DNA from: Adiantum capillus-veneris | Lineage: Eukaryota; Streptophyta; Polypodiopsida; Polypodiales; Pteridaceae | Length of the DNA stretch: 64,000 nt | Reading direction: 5' to 3' | NCBI GenBank assembly: GCA_014529385.2 | Contig: CM043964.1 | Location: forward strand, 102,628,087-102,692,086 | In this document: one piece after another, positions 1-10,512 of the stretch | Layout of the letters: each line of letters starts with the position of its first letter | Numbering within the stretch: the stretch's first letter is position 1 | Program-made: the position numbers and the translations under genes | Notes under the pieces: generated by a model | The model's database searches: none | What the model was told of the DNA's origin: nothing | The model's input: only the letters and a program-made list of their open reading frames with translations

Positions 1-2
1 AT

Positions 3-692
3 GCTTACAATAACACTATACATACTTCCACGGGAAAAGCACCTTTCGAGGTAATTGAGGGGAGATCAAAAAGTCCCTTGCTACTTAAGGTACATGGGAA
101 GATCTTCGCTGCAGATGAGTATAGTCGAGACCTACAAGAATCTTTTCAAAAGATTAAGGATGCTATCTCTATCTCATAGCAAAGGCAAAAGGCTACTGCT
201 GACAAGCACAGAAGAGCCCAAGCCTTTAAAGAAAATGATTGGGTCTTATTAAAGTTTCCCAAGGCTCAATTAGGGCACACAACGGGCAAGAATCCTACGG
301 GACACCAAAAGTACTATGCTAAACTAGCAAAAAGGTACTATGGTCCCTTCCAGATTCTTAGGCCAATCAATGAGATGGCCTATCAACTCAAGTTGCTCAA
401 TCATTGGCTCATACACAATGCTTTCCATGTGAGCCTATTAAAGCCTTACAAAAGAGAGCCACCTCAAGAACCAACTATTGAATACCCACCGGAGATCGAG
501 GACCAAGAGGAGGTGTTGCAACCCGAGTCCATTCTCCGACATGAAGACAAGGTACTAAGAGGCGGTAAGACTATCCGACGATATCTTATTAAGTTTAAGA
601 ATTATCCTTTTGAAGATGCTAGATGGATGCAAGGCATACAATTAAAGGATAACCTAAACCTTGTCAATGCTTACAATGCTTCCCAAGAGTAA
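3..692 (+). pseudogene. Ty3/gypsy integrase C-terminus with chromodomain (element 1)
   Basis: This is the 3' end of a Ty3/gypsy pol polyprotein, entering from the left edge. One frame reads from position 3 to 692, broken by a TAG at 177-179. The first part reads like the end of the integrase catalytic region (TSTGKAPFEVIEG). The GPY/F-like part follows (RYYGPFQILRPI), then the HNAFHVSLLKPYK block. The last 60 residues form a chromodomain (RYLIKFKNYPFEDARW), the mark of chromoviruses, which is thought to steer integration to marked chromatin. The family assignment is strong. Activity is unlikely given the internal stop. Confidence 0.85.
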
Positions 693-1052
693 GCAAATGT
701 ACAAAATGTTAAAAATGAACAAAGTTTTTTTTTTTGTCTTATAAGACTCTCTTTTTCTTTATTGTGCACAAAAATTAAGTAGTATGCTTATATCAAGTTT
801 ATGGAGACGACGTCTCCCAAACACCAAGTAGAGCTTGTCACTCTACTATGGAAGACTGATAGGACTAATGTGCAGACATGCTTGCGACGGCAGCCTCGGG
901 CTCTCAAGCACCAAATGGACTAGTCATCCATTGTGGAATGATGTCTTAGGGTAACATAGGGATCCTCTACCCGCTAAGAAAAGGACTCATGAATATGCTT
1001 CATCTTCTCTACACCATCATCGAGGATGACTATGATTTCAAGAGAGAGGTAA
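693..1052 (+). other. 3' untranslated region of element 1 with polypurine tract
   Basis: This non-coding stretch lies between the pol stop and the LTR. It ends in a purine-rich run (AAGAGAGAGGTAA, about 1040-1052) directly before the LTR, the position expected of the plus-strand primer tract. I see no other feature in it. Confidence 0.55.
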
Positions 1053-1430
1053 TGTCATAATAATCAATATCTAATTCTCCTAAATGGTTTTCTCATGTAA
1101 AACTGATCATTTAATATGGGAAAGTGCCAAGGGAGAAAAAGCTAGAATATTGGTTAAGCTAGCAGACCGGCCACAGTAGGGATCCAAAGGAGGGAAAATA
1201 GGGATCCAAAGGGGGGGCCATCTGCAAAAGAGCCATGTGCAAAAATGGGCTAAAAAGACCCTAAGGTTCAGCCCATTAAGACTTCCAAAATGCTAAGGTT
1301 CCAAAATTCAAAGGTTGTGTCCAAAGGTCAACCCTAGGGAAAATTGGATGCTTTGTGTGTGACTAAAAAGTCTTTTCAAATCCCTACATAGAAGGGGGCG
1401 AGCCTTGGGAGTAGGGGATGAGAGAGAAAG

Positions 1431-1472
<42 letters not shown>

Positions 1473-1918
1473 GCTCCCTTTACACAAAGGGAATTAGCGA
1501 CACATGTCAGCTCCCTAGCCCAAATGCCCACAAGGTGTGCCCAATTCCTATTGGATGGCCTTGGAGGTGGACCAATGAGAATTAGGCTAGAGTAAATATA
1601 GTTTAATTAATTTAAAAACACTTAATAAAAGAACCAATGAGAATTAAGTCTCCTAGAAGACTATTGGACAGTCTCCCAAGGGGTCCAATGAGCATTCAGG
1701 AGCCCAATGGCTTGCCTGATTCCTATTGGCCAGGAGGCAAAGGGGTCCAATGAGAGTTTAGTTTGATTATTAAATTACCTAAAGCTCTCACAAAAGGGGA
1801 AAGGGGGACACATGTCAGAAGGCTATCACTTATGCTTAATTGTCATTGGCTTGACTTGGGGAGGTCCAATGAGGGTAGAGGAAGAGCAAATAGCAAGAGG
1901 GCTCGCCCAAGAGAGAGA
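1053..1918 (+). repeat. Truncated 3' LTR of element 1
   Basis: The stretch starts TGTCATAATAATC and matches 2708-3597 almost base for base, apart from a shorter CA microsatellite and scattered substitutions. The match stops near 1918, so about 760 bases of the LTR end are missing compared with the solo copy at 2708-4359. Beyond the break the sequence belongs to element 2. Confidence 0.8.
1432..1469. repeat. (CA)n microsatellite in LTR
   Basis: This is an uninterrupted CA run inside the truncated LTR. It is shorter than its counterpart at 3065-3147. Confidence 0.95.
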
Positions 1919-2431
1919 GGGGCTTACTACATCAACGCTCGGAAGCTAGGATGCCTGGCTACCGATTTGAAGAAGATACGTTGGGGAGAAGAGTTGAGGG
2001 TAGTGGAGTTATTCTACTTGCTGCCTACTCGATTAGACCTGACTGTTTCAGGAGACTCCAATCAAACCATCAACGACTGGCTCTTGGAAAAGGTCACTGA
2101 GGTGATCCCAACAAACAGAGTCAAAACTTTTGGAGTACCAAAAGAGGAATTCCAGATTGATATCTTAGTTTATTATCCACTCAAGGATGAGTACAGGAAC
2201 TATTTCATGAACAAAGTAGTGCATCATGTGAATACCATCTCCTAGGCGTATTTTATATGCAATCCAAAAAGCCATGTGATAAGTTGAACATCAGTTATCC
2301 TAAACCTTGAGGGGTTTCAATTGTAATAAATTTTTATCAATAAAGTGCTTTTTGTCTCTGAATCTCTGTCTTTTGATAAAGTGGTATCTTGAATTTTATT
2401 TAAAGTCTCGTGTCTATTTTGAAATCCAAGT
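1919..2431 (+). repeat. Probable 3' portion of the 5' LTR of element 2, with an unknown open frame
   Basis: This stretch lies between the broken LTR of element 1 and the primer-binding-site-like sequence at 2434, so position suggests the R/U5 part of an LTR. AATAAA-like signals occur at about 2325-2345. The frame from 1919 to 2245 is open for about 109 residues (YYINARKLGC to VVHHVNTIS). That is unusually protein-like for an LTR, and I recognise no family. It may be chance or a captured fragment. No second copy exists in the window to prove LTR status. Confidence 0.4.
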
Positions 2432-2433
2432 AA

Positions 2434-2447
2434 TGGTATCAAGAATC
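2434..2447 (+). promoter_or_regulatory. Primer binding site-like, initiator tRNA-Met type
   Basis: TGGTATCAAGAATC resembles the common plant site TGGTATCAGAGC, which is complementary to the 3' end of initiator tRNA-Met. It sits 30 bases before the first gag-like residues, as expected. Confidence 0.5.
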
Positions 2448-2465
2448 TCGTATAACCTGTGTAGG

Positions 2466-2707
2466 CACCGCGTGTTGCTCTGTACTCGGCACCGCAAGAG
2501 AAGAAGCTCCTCCTTAAGAAAGCCCAACCTCCGATCTTTAAGGGAGAGGGGGAAAATGTGGAGAGAGATACGAAAGTGTGGATGGAAGCCATGGACGACT
2601 ACTTTGAAGCTGCGGGGACCCAACCCGTAAATCAGACCATGCTTGCAATGTTCCGCTTGACTGGCGATGCCAAGATATGGTGGAAGCAACATTACAGGGA
2701 CCTAGAT
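2466..2707 (+). pseudogene. gag: Gag N-terminal part (element 2), 5' of the inserted solo LTR
   Basis: The frame from 2466 reads as a plant Ty3 Gag (FKGEGENVERDTKVWMEAM, then MFRLTGDAKIWWKQHYRDLD). The W-rich block after LTGDAK is typical of the capsid region of plant gypsy Gag, which packages the element RNA into particles. No clear upstream ATG is seen, and a TAG lies a few codons before the recognisable part. The frame ends exactly where a solo LTR begins and resumes at 4362 after it, with the duplicated TAGAT/TGGAT at the junctions. Confidence 0.75.
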
Positions 2708-3063
2708 TTTCATAATAATCAATATCTAATTCTCCTAAATGATTTTCTCATGTTAAACTGATCATTTAATATGGGGAAGTGCTAGGGGAGAAAAAGCTAG
2801 AATATTGGTTAAGCTAGCAGACCAGCCACAGTAGGGATCCAAAGGGGGGGCCATTTGCAAAAGAGCCATGTGCAACAATGGGCTAAAAAGACCCTAAGGT
2901 TCAACCCATTAAGACTTCCAAAATGCTAAGGTTCCGAAATTCAAAGGTTGTGTCCAAAGGTCAACCCTAGGGGAAATTGGATGCTTTGTGTATGACCAAA
3001 AAGTCTTTTCAAATCCCTACATAGGAGGGGGCAAGCCTTGGGAGTAGGGGATGAGAGAGAAAG

Positions 3064-3149
<86 letters not shown>

Positions 3150-3623
3150 GCTCCCTTTACACAAAGGGAATTAGGGACACATGTCAGCTCCCTAGCCCAA
3201 ATGCCCACAAGGTGTGCCCAATTCCTATTGGATGGCCTTGGAGGTGGACCAATGAGAATTAGGCTAGAGTAAATCTAGTTTAATTAATTTAAAAACACTT
3301 AATAAAAGAACCAATGAGAATTAAGTCTCCTAGAAGACTATTGGACAGTCTCCCAAGGGGTCCAATGAGCATTCAAGAGCCCAATGGCTTGCCTGATTCC
3401 TATTGGCCAGGAGGAAAAGGGGTCCAATGAGAGTTTAGTTTGATTATTAAATTACCTAAAGCTCTCACAAAAGGGGAAAGGGGGACACATGTCAGAAGGC
3501 TATCACTTATGCTGCTTAATTGTCATTGGCTTGACTTGGGGAGGTCCAATGAGGGTAGAAGAAGAGCAAATAGCAAGAGGGCTCGCCCAAGAGATAGAGG
3601 GGGCTGATTTTTGCAAGGCATTA

Positions 3624-3661
<38 letters not shown>

Positions 3662-4359
3662 ACAGTCTATGTGTGAAGTAAAGAAGACTATCTCTTCCCA
3701 AGATTTAATGGAGAGCTCATCACCTACTCCAAGCTTGTGAGATAGAAGCCTACATCGACACACTCTTGGCATGTGGATGCAAATCCAACCAAGAGCCAAG
3801 CTTCAATGCATGCTCATCTCCTCTACCATGCTAATTACTAAGCTAAGCTATGATAATATGAGTGATTATGTGAGGAGATGTACATCTTTCTCGTAAGATA
3901 CTCCTTCTTCCTCTCAATCTACTCTCATACCCTGCTAGCTGTCACCATCTTCGAAGGTGTGTGAGGTCTTGGGTCTGAGACCGGGGATAATTTAAGTTGT
4001 GTTTGCTAAGTGTTTTGCTTAGTGCATGAAGCTTTCATCTTCATTGCACTAGCTAGTCTTGAAGGAACACAAAGAATTGTATTGTACAATGTCTCTCTTG
4101 ATGGGAGAAACCATAATACAAAGCCTTTTGGAGGGGGGACCGGCTCCATGCAAATCCGGTCCTCAAATGTTGTCAATAGCTTAATTTCTCTCTCTTTTGA
4201 AAGTATTGTTGATGCTATCTAACTAGGTGTTATGCTTTTTGTTGCTCTCTCCACCCAAGCACTCTTGTAATTCTCATTAGGAATCTATTCTAATGAAATG
4301 CCCACTATGTTCATGCTAATTTCCGCTACACACAAGTTATTAGGCCATTAAATGTTACA
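2708..4359 (+). mobile_element. Solo LTR of the element 1 family inserted in gag
   Basis: This is a 1652-bp LTR with terminal TTTCATAA (the element 1 copy has TGTCATAA) and TTACA. It is flanked by TAGAT (2703-2707) and TGGAT (4360-4364), a 5-bp target duplication with one mismatch. Removing the LTR and one flank restores the Gag frame as RDLDIKGSS, which confirms the boundaries independently. No internal coding region is left, so the element was probably reduced by LTR-LTR recombination. It carries two CA microsatellites (3065-3147 and about 3627-3664). Confidence 0.85.
3065..3147. repeat. (CA)n microsatellite
   Basis: This CA run of more than 80 bases lies inside the solo LTR. Open frames reading poly-HT or poly-VC here are artefacts. 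Confidence 0.97.
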
Positions 4360-4361
4360 TG

Positions 4362-4960
4362 GATATTAAGGGATCTTCCCAATCCTGGGAAGACATCAAA
4401 GGTGCGATAATGGGGCATTATTTACCACCTGCCTATAGGACCTTGAAGATGAATGAATTCTTTTAACTTTGGCAGAGCTGACTTCATCTGTCGAAGAATA
4501 TTATGCAAAGTTTGTCACTCTTCAGAGATACGCTCCTAAGATGACCTTGGAACAACATGTGGCGAGGTTCTGCCAAGGGCTAATCGACCCTTTGAATACT
4601 CGGTTGGAAGCTCTCAGGCCAACGACACTACAGGATGCCTTCTTGAGGGCCAAACCTCTAGCTCTTGAAGTACAAAAGGTTAATCAGAACAGGAGGAATC
4701 ATTGGTCAAAGAGGGCAAGGACAACTGCTTGGAATAACAGACCAGCCAACCAAGCATATGACCAGCGCCCTATTGTGGCTACCACCACAACCATGGAGTT
4801 TCCAGATGTTCGATGCTATGGTTGCGGCGAGTATGGACATTACAGATCCAAGTGCCTCAAGAACATTCAGGCAACCAATGCAAATGCCATACCGTTGAAT
4901 ACCCATGGGCGTGGAAAAGCTAACAGAAGAGGAGGACGAGGAAGGATGAATAGAGGGTGA
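4362..4960 (+). pseudogene. gag: Gag C-terminal part with zinc knuckle (element 2)
   Basis: Gag continues after the solo LTR (DIKGSSQSWEDIKGAIM, HYLPPAYRTLKMNEFF), then shifts frame near 4440 into LTLAELTSSVEEYYAKF. The capsid part is followed by a basic linker and a CCHC zinc knuckle, CYGCGEYGHYRSKC, at about 4816-4858, which in the family binds the element RNA. The tail is Gly/Arg rich. The frame closes with TGA at 4958-4960. The downstream protease is in the same frame, so this stop is either decay or a boundary once read through. Confidence 0.85.
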
Positions 4961-5400
4961 GGGCGTGGAGCTACCACCAGAGTGAATGCCGCAGTGGTAC
5001 AACCAACTGTGGGTGACAAAGCAGCGGAGAGAGAAACCCTGCATGCTGCAATTGACAACCCCAATGGTTGCGAGCAATACGTAGTCATTCATACGCCAGG
5101 ATCTCTCAGAGGTGAACAAGTTAACTTCCTTATAGATTGTGGTAGTACTCTTTTATTTCTTTCACCCAGATGCATGAGGAAGTTAAGGATAGATAAGTAT
5201 CCAACAAGCAAGCTAGTTGTAGAGTTAGCAAACGGCAAGGAAGTAGTATATCAACATTCTGCAAGAAAAATTGACTTTGATTTAGGGGGACACCCAACTT
5301 CTGCCCAATTTTGAACCCTACCCTTAGGATTCTTTGATGGGATACTAGGGATGGACTGGCTAAAGCAAAATAGGTCCCACATACATTGTGCACAAGGAAA
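4961..5400 (+). pseudogene. Retropepsin-like protease (element 2)
   Basis: The frame continues from gag. VNFLIDCGSTLLFLS carries the aspartic protease active site as D-C-G in place of the usual [14 protein letters not shown] follows, the second conserved block of retropepsins (ILG plus hydrophobic residues). A TGA at 5312-5314 interrupts the reading between the two blocks. In a working element this enzyme would cleave the Gag-Pol polyprotein inside the particle. Confidence 0.75.
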
Positions 5401-6690
5401 CTTTACCTTTACAGATAACTTGGGTAATGAAGCCTTAATCCATGGGGAAAATGGGAGACCTAGGGCTACTCTAGTTAAGGCCAGCAGACTTTTGAAGGGA
5501 TTAAGAAAGGGACATCAAATTTATGCGGTAAAGATCAACAAAGTAGACCAAGCAGATACCTCACTTCGACCAAACTGGTTGAGGGAGTATGATGATGTAT
5601 TCCCAGAAGACCTTACGAATCTTCCGCCACATAGAGAGGTAGATCATGAGATTGAAACTATCCCTGGATGTGAACCTATCTCAAAAAGACCTTATAAAAT
5701 GTCACTTCCAGAAGCCATCGAGCTCAAGGAACAACTTAGGCAACTCACTGAGCAAGGATTCGTTCGAACCAGTACTTCTTCTTGGGGTGCACCAGTTCTT
5801 TTTCAGAAGAAGAAGGATGGAACCTTAAGGTTATGCATAGACTACCGTGGACTGAACCAGGTAATCGTTAAGAACAAGTATCCAATTCCAAGGATTGACG
5901 AACTCTTGGACAGGCTCCACGACGCCAGAATGTTTACAAAGATTGATTTAAGGTCAGGATATTACCAAATCAGGATCAAGGAATCAGATATTCCAAAGAC
6001 GGCTTTCAACACTAGGTATGGACACTACGAATTCACAATAATGTCTTTTGGTCTAACAAATGCTTCTGCAAGCTTCAATCGACTTATGCAGAATATTTTC
6101 AGACCTTACCTGGATGATTTTGTCTTGGTTTTCTTTGATGACATTCTGATCTATTCTAAGAATGAGGCAGATCACGAAGAACATGTTCACAAAGTACTTG
6201 ATCTTCTTCGGGAACACCAACTTTACGCTAAAGAGAGCAAGTGCACTTTTTGCTCACCAAAGGTCAACTATCTTGGATTTTTCATATCGGTTGAAGGAAT
6301 TTCAGTAGACCCAGACAAAGTCAAGGATATCGTTGATTGGCCTCAACCATCCATCGTCAGCGAAGTAAGAGGATTTCTTGGGATAACGGGATGGTACAGG
6401 ATTTTTGTCAAGGACTATGCACGTATTGCTGCACCTTTGACGGAACTTCTGAAGAAAGGAATGAGGATCGAATGGAAGACTGAGCACGAGTCTAGCTTTG
6501 CTAAGCTAAAAGAATTTTTGGTCTCAGCTCCTATTTTAAAGCTTCCAGAATTCAGTAAAGAATTTGAAGTAGCGACCGATGCTAGCAAATTTGCTCTAGG
6601 CGGAGTTCTTACTCAAGAAGGAAGACCAGTGGCGTATACTTCGCGAAAGCTGAGGGATCACGAGAAGAATTATCCTACTCATGATTGAAA
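5351..6690 (+). pseudogene. Reverse transcriptase and RNase H start (element 2)
   Basis: The frame is open for 445 residues. RT motifs appear in order: the linker [15 protein letters not shown], the fingers motif [36 protein letters not shown], and the catalytic FFDDILIYS with both aspartates intact. The thumb and connection follow ([20 protein letters not shown]), then the start of RNase H ([18 protein letters not shown], and YTSRKL). The frame ends at TGA 6686-6688, and RNase H continues in another frame. This is the best preserved RT in the first 25 kb. The type is Ty3/gypsy, close to chromoviruses. Confidence 0.9.
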
Positions 6691-7500
6691 CTTTTAGCAG
6701 TTATACATGCGCTAAAGTTATGGAGACATTATCTTCTCGGGCGCAAGTTTCAGCTGGTTACAGACCACAAGAGCTTAAAATGGATTTTTACTCAACCTAT
6801 TCTCAATATGCGACAACGGTGATGGATAGAGCTATTACAAGAATATGACCTTGACATAAAGTATAGACCAAGGAAGAAAAATGCACTTGCAGATGGCCTT
6901 AGCGGAAAATCCTTTCTCGAAGCTATCTCTATTCCAAATAACCCTATCTGGGATAGAATCAAAGAAGCATCCTTGGTAGATCCAGAATACCAACGTATAG
7001 TATCATTAGTTCAGCAGAATAAGATGCCTGAAGCTAAAGATTGCTCTCTTATGGGAGGATGTCTTTACTACAGACATAGACTCTGTGTACCCAGAGACCC
7101 AGCTCTAAAGAAGGCTATTCTGTATGAAGCACATGATAGCCCTACATCTGGACATCCAGGCTATGCTAAGACTCTTCATGCTGTCAGGAGGAGTTACTTT
7201 TGGTCTGGAATGAAAGGAGACATACTTCGCTATGTGAGGCAATGTCTTTCTTGTCAGCGGATAAAAGCTAAAAGGGTCAAATTACTAGGACAACTTGAAC
7301 CTCTTGATATACCCCAAATGAAATGGGAATGCATCAGTATGGATTTTGTTACAAGATTACCTTCTACAGGAGGTTATGATTCTGTTTTCGTGGTTGTTGA
7401 TATGCTCACAAAAGTGGCTCATCTAATACCTGTAAAGACAACCTTTACTGCTTTCGATATTAGCCGGGTATTCATCTAGGAGATTTTTAGGCTACATGGT
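6688..7500 (+). pseudogene. RNase H end and integrase N-terminal half (element 2)
   Basis: After the frameshift near 6685 the reading resumes as KLLAVIHALKLWRHYLLGR (RNase H end), then TDHKSLKWIF. The integrase zinc region is present (HDSPTSGHPGYAKTLH with CLSCQRIK). The first catalytic aspartate lies in WECISMDFVTRLPS. The frame meets a TAG at about 7477-7479, runs a few more residues (EIFRLHG), and then the similarity ends abruptly near 7500. The second aspartate and the glutamate of the DDE triad are therefore missing. Confidence 0.85.
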
Positions 7501-7867
7501 CGGTACACCTTAGTTAGAGCTTGCTATAGAAATTTTTGGCATCAAAATTCGACTCGTATGATTCGTTTTAGCCTAGAACCAAATTTTCCCAAAATTGTCC
7601 GGGAAGGCTCCGGGGGCCCGAGGCTGGGTGGGAACAGGTTCCAGCCCACTCCAGCTCAGCTTTAGCAGCTAGGAGGTGCCCTCTTGCCTTGTGGGAGTCT
7701 TGGGAGAGTTTCTAAGCTTGCTACTAAGTGTGAGAGTCAATTAACCAAGCCAACTGGACACTTGGTGGGTAGGCAACTGGACTTGCCATGCTTAACTAGA
7801 GAGGCTCCCAGGTGCAAATAGCAACCCAGATCGATTCTCGGCTTGAGGAGGCCTATTTAAAGGTGTG

Positions 7868-7916
<49 letters not shown>

Positions 7917-8747
7917 TGGGGAGGTGCTGCCGGCACACACACAGTTTTTGAAGGAGAAGCAAGGAGGGAGGTGCTGCCGAAATTCTCATCTTGAGGATTC
8001 ATTGGATCAGAAAAATCAGAGGATTCTCAGCCCCTAATCACGGTAATTATGGTTTAATTACGGCTCTTCTTAATTCTCATTATTACTCAGCCATATTCTT
8101 TGTCTACTATGCTTACTTTCAGCTATAATTCTCTATAGCTGCTCTCTAAGTTTACATATCTATACTCCGTTACATCATCATTATTCAATTAGCTAAACTA
8201 TGCAGCCATTCATCATCGTTAATCACGGATTAATACATGATTAAGAAAGATTCTCTCTCTAGGAAGCATAGTTAATAAATTGTCTGTCTGCCGGTAATAA
8301 CGTAGATTTGATGGAATTCATTCTTTTATCATTCAATAGTATTGAAATTAAATTAGACTCAATCTTCTCTCACATTAAAATGTGATTAAGGCTGAAAATT
8401 AAACCGTCATTAGGCAATTAAGAAGAGAATTTTCTATCACACATACATGCGGTAATTTGGCATCTACAAATTGCTTTAGGAAAGTGATTGAACTTGCTTA
8501 TTTCATCTCTCTTGTAAATCAATTAGTAAAATTATGAATTTCTTAATCATCTAAGCCAAGTGATTAACTTAGAGCTAGTTCCCATAGGGCAACAAAAGAA
8601 TTACCATAAATCTGCTAGGTCCCGAAGGAAAAATCCAATCTCTTGTATAAGGAGGATTCTTAATGATACTAATCTGCCAATTGGTTTGTTATGATGCTCT
8701 TGGATTTTAGCTCTTTTCTTCAAGTTTATCATTAAGTAGTGAGTAAA
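7501..8747 (+). repeat. LTR-like non-coding stretch
   Basis: There is no coding similarity. The stretch begins where the element 2 integrase is cut. It holds a TATA-like TATTTAAAGG (about 7853), a CA microsatellite (about 7869-7914) and an AT-rich second half, then leads into a short ORF at 8748. The layout fits a 5' LTR plus leader of another retroelement. I find no second copy in the window, so this is inference. Confidence 0.3.
7869..7914. repeat. (CA)n microsatellite
   Basis: This is a CA run of about 45 bases. Confidence 0.95.
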
Positions 8748-8918
8748 ATGGCCCCGATTAAGAGAACTCGCTTCGGTGGTGCCCACGACCGCGAGGCGGG
8801 AACGAGCAATGTAAACGGAAAGGGAAAAGCTCCCATGGACGAACAAGCACCGGCCATCTCACGCGTCATTGACGAAGAAATGGAAGAGGTAGGTCATAAT
8901 TTCATTCAAGTTTTTTAA
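8748..8918 (+). CDS. Short ORF, possible gag start of a retroelement
   Basis: This 56-codon ORF starts with an ATG in a good context (AAAATGGCC). It reads MAPIKRTRFGGAHDREAG and later GKGKAPMDEQAP, which is basic and then acidic, and it stops at TAA 8916-8918. A GAG/GTAGGT sequence near 8886 could be a splice donor, which would make it a first exon. Basic N-termini of this style occur in plant gypsy Gag proteins, but no conserved domain is present. The following sequence does not continue it. Confidence 0.25.
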   Translation: MAPIKRTRFGGAHDREAGTSNVNGKGKAPMDEQAPAISRVIDEEMEEVGHNFIQVF

Positions 8919-9183
8919 TTGAACATTACACACATTTAATTAGGAATGAACATATCCCCAAAACATGTTGGAGAAATCCGACGGAAACCTCGACACTCAA
9001 CTCATTTGTATATTAAAGTCTAAAGTAGGAAAGAAATGATTGATGGGTATGCTGTTTGCAATAGGAAAGAATGTCTGCTAGGGAAAATTTAGCTCGACCT
9101 GTTCATTTTATTCCCAATGTTGAATCAGTCCTGACCCCCCTACTGATCACAGGGGGCAGAGTTCCTCGTTAAGGGCTCTTGAA
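8919..9183. other. Stretch without recognisable features
   Basis: No coding similarity or repeat is recognised between the short ORF and the tandem repeat. Confidence 0.4.
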
Positions 9184-9302
9184 TCCACGACTTGATTTTT
9201 ATGCGATGGATACCCACGACTTGCTTTCTATGCGGTGGGAACCCACGTCTTGCTTTCTATGCGGTTGGAGTGTCCATGTCGTGCTTTCTATGCGGTGGAC
9301 AT
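9184..9302. repeat. Four-copy tandem repeat, unit about 30 bp
   Basis: Four imperfect units share the core CCACG(A/T)CTTGCTTTCTATG followed by CGGTGG or similar. The first unit is the most diverged (GATTTTTATGCGATGG). The function is unknown. Short tandem arrays like this are common in LTRs and leader regions. Confidence 0.8.
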
Positions 9303-9949
9303 ACCTAGTTGTATGGGCAGCTAGGCGACAACGGGAGGAGTAAACTCTCGCTGGAGGGGGGATGTTGTACCTCCAGAACATTGGAATTTTAATGAATAAG
9401 TTTGAGTAGAATTTTTACTAGAATACTGTCTTGGTGTTGTTTGCAATACTGGTTGAAGGGCTGTCTTAACGAACAATGTGATTCGGAATTAATCAAGGAA
9501 TGTTTATGTTGAACAATCATTGTGGTAGTAATTAGGTCACACAAGGAAGTGTGAGTGTGGGGGTGGAAAGTGGGGGCTTGGCTCAGGTTGCCAATGCCTA
9601 TGAGATGGGTGGTCCCAATAGGTCGGGAACTCTCTATCTCCATAGTGTTCAATTCGATATTAGTAATACTCATTGCCCCTAGAGCGATGAAATCTCGAGA
9701 GTACGTGCCTCTGAAACATGGGGAAAAATGCACTCGGGGTTTCTCTTCTCTTGGAAGGTGGGTCTTAGGATCGCTGATAAGCTTGAGTACGCTTCCCCTG
9801 CGAGGTGGAGCTAGATCTCATTGCTAGTAGGCTCGAGCTCGACTCACTTTGTGATGAGAGATCGTCCGCTAGCTGAACCTTGAACCACTTTGTTTGCTTC
9901 TGCTATAGATCTAGTGGCCACCAGGTTCACCATCAGAATCGCTGTTTGA
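9303..9949. other. Non-coding stretch with a possible polypurine tract and LTR start
   Basis: A run GGAGGGGGGA (about 9353-9362) is directly followed by TGTTGTACC, the arrangement of a polypurine tract and LTR start. It also sits in a small inverted repeat (CTGGAGG...CCTCCAG). No matching LTR copy exists in the window. The rest shows nothing recognisable. Confidence 0.3.
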
Positions 9950-10312
9950 TATGGCGGGGTGGGGACCTCATAGGAAAGAATTGCCATTGCAACCAAAGAA
10001 ATATGGAACAAATGGGAAAAGCATGCTCTTACAAAAACTCAAATGAAACTTCAATTAGCAGATGGATATGTGGAGAGACCAATAGGAATATTAGAACAAA
10101 TCATTGTATCCTCATGTGGTATCGAGTATGAGCACACCTTTGCCATAATTAATTTTCACAAGAGCAGCAACTTTGGTATCATATTGGGCAGACCATTCAT
10201 GCGTAAACTCAAAACGGTACAAGACTGGGGATATGACTATATCTACTTGAGACACAAAGATATCACTACAAAAATCAGTGTCAAAGATCATAGTTATAGA
10301 GATGTAGAGTGA
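9950..10312 (+). pseudogene. Retropepsin-like protease of a Ty3/gypsy element lacking RT
   Basis: The frame from 10043 reads LQLADGYVERPIGILEQI, then IILGRPFMRKLKTVQDWG. The LADG...RPIG and ILGRPF blocks are the flap and C-terminal motif of plant gypsy aspartic proteases. The N-terminal active-site part is not readable. A normal element would continue into RT, but no RT motif occurs between here and 13140. This is therefore an internally deleted or non-autonomous element. Basic and acidic low-complexity frames follow. Confidence 0.6.
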
Positions 10313-10512
10313 ACCCCGGGGGAAGAATTAAACTCCACAACCAATTTGGAAAGCAAAGTGTATATTTGGATGTATGGAGCTCTTGAGAGTGTGAGTATGA
10401 GGAAGAGGGATTGTATTCTTGATCGACCACACACTATATTCGAGAACCATTTTCAGAGGAGTTATTTGAACCCTTTGGATGGGATCAAATACTAGCCACT
10501 CTTGATGTCTGT

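Larger units (their letters stand above)
1919..7500 (+). mobile_element. Ty3/gypsy element 2 (gag-pol, decayed, 3' truncated)
   Basis: In order the element holds part of a 5' LTR (1919-2431), a primer binding site (2434), gag (2466-2707 and 4362-4960, split by a solo LTR), protease, RT and RNase H (4961-6688), and RNase H end plus integrase (6688-7500). Gag and pol share one frame, separated by a TGA at 4958-4960. Further stops lie at 5312-5314 and 6686-6688, and frameshifts near 4440 and 6685. The integrase breaks off within its catalytic core near 7500, so the 3' part and the 3' LTR are absent. The RT resembles plant chromoviruses, but the chromodomain itself is not retained. Confidence 0.85.

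Noticed and set aside
3017-3272. Open frames reading poly-HT and poly-VC in CA microsatellites (also near 3489-3740 and 7792-7994)
   Set aside because: They are simple translations of a CA/TG repeat and have no independent coding sign.
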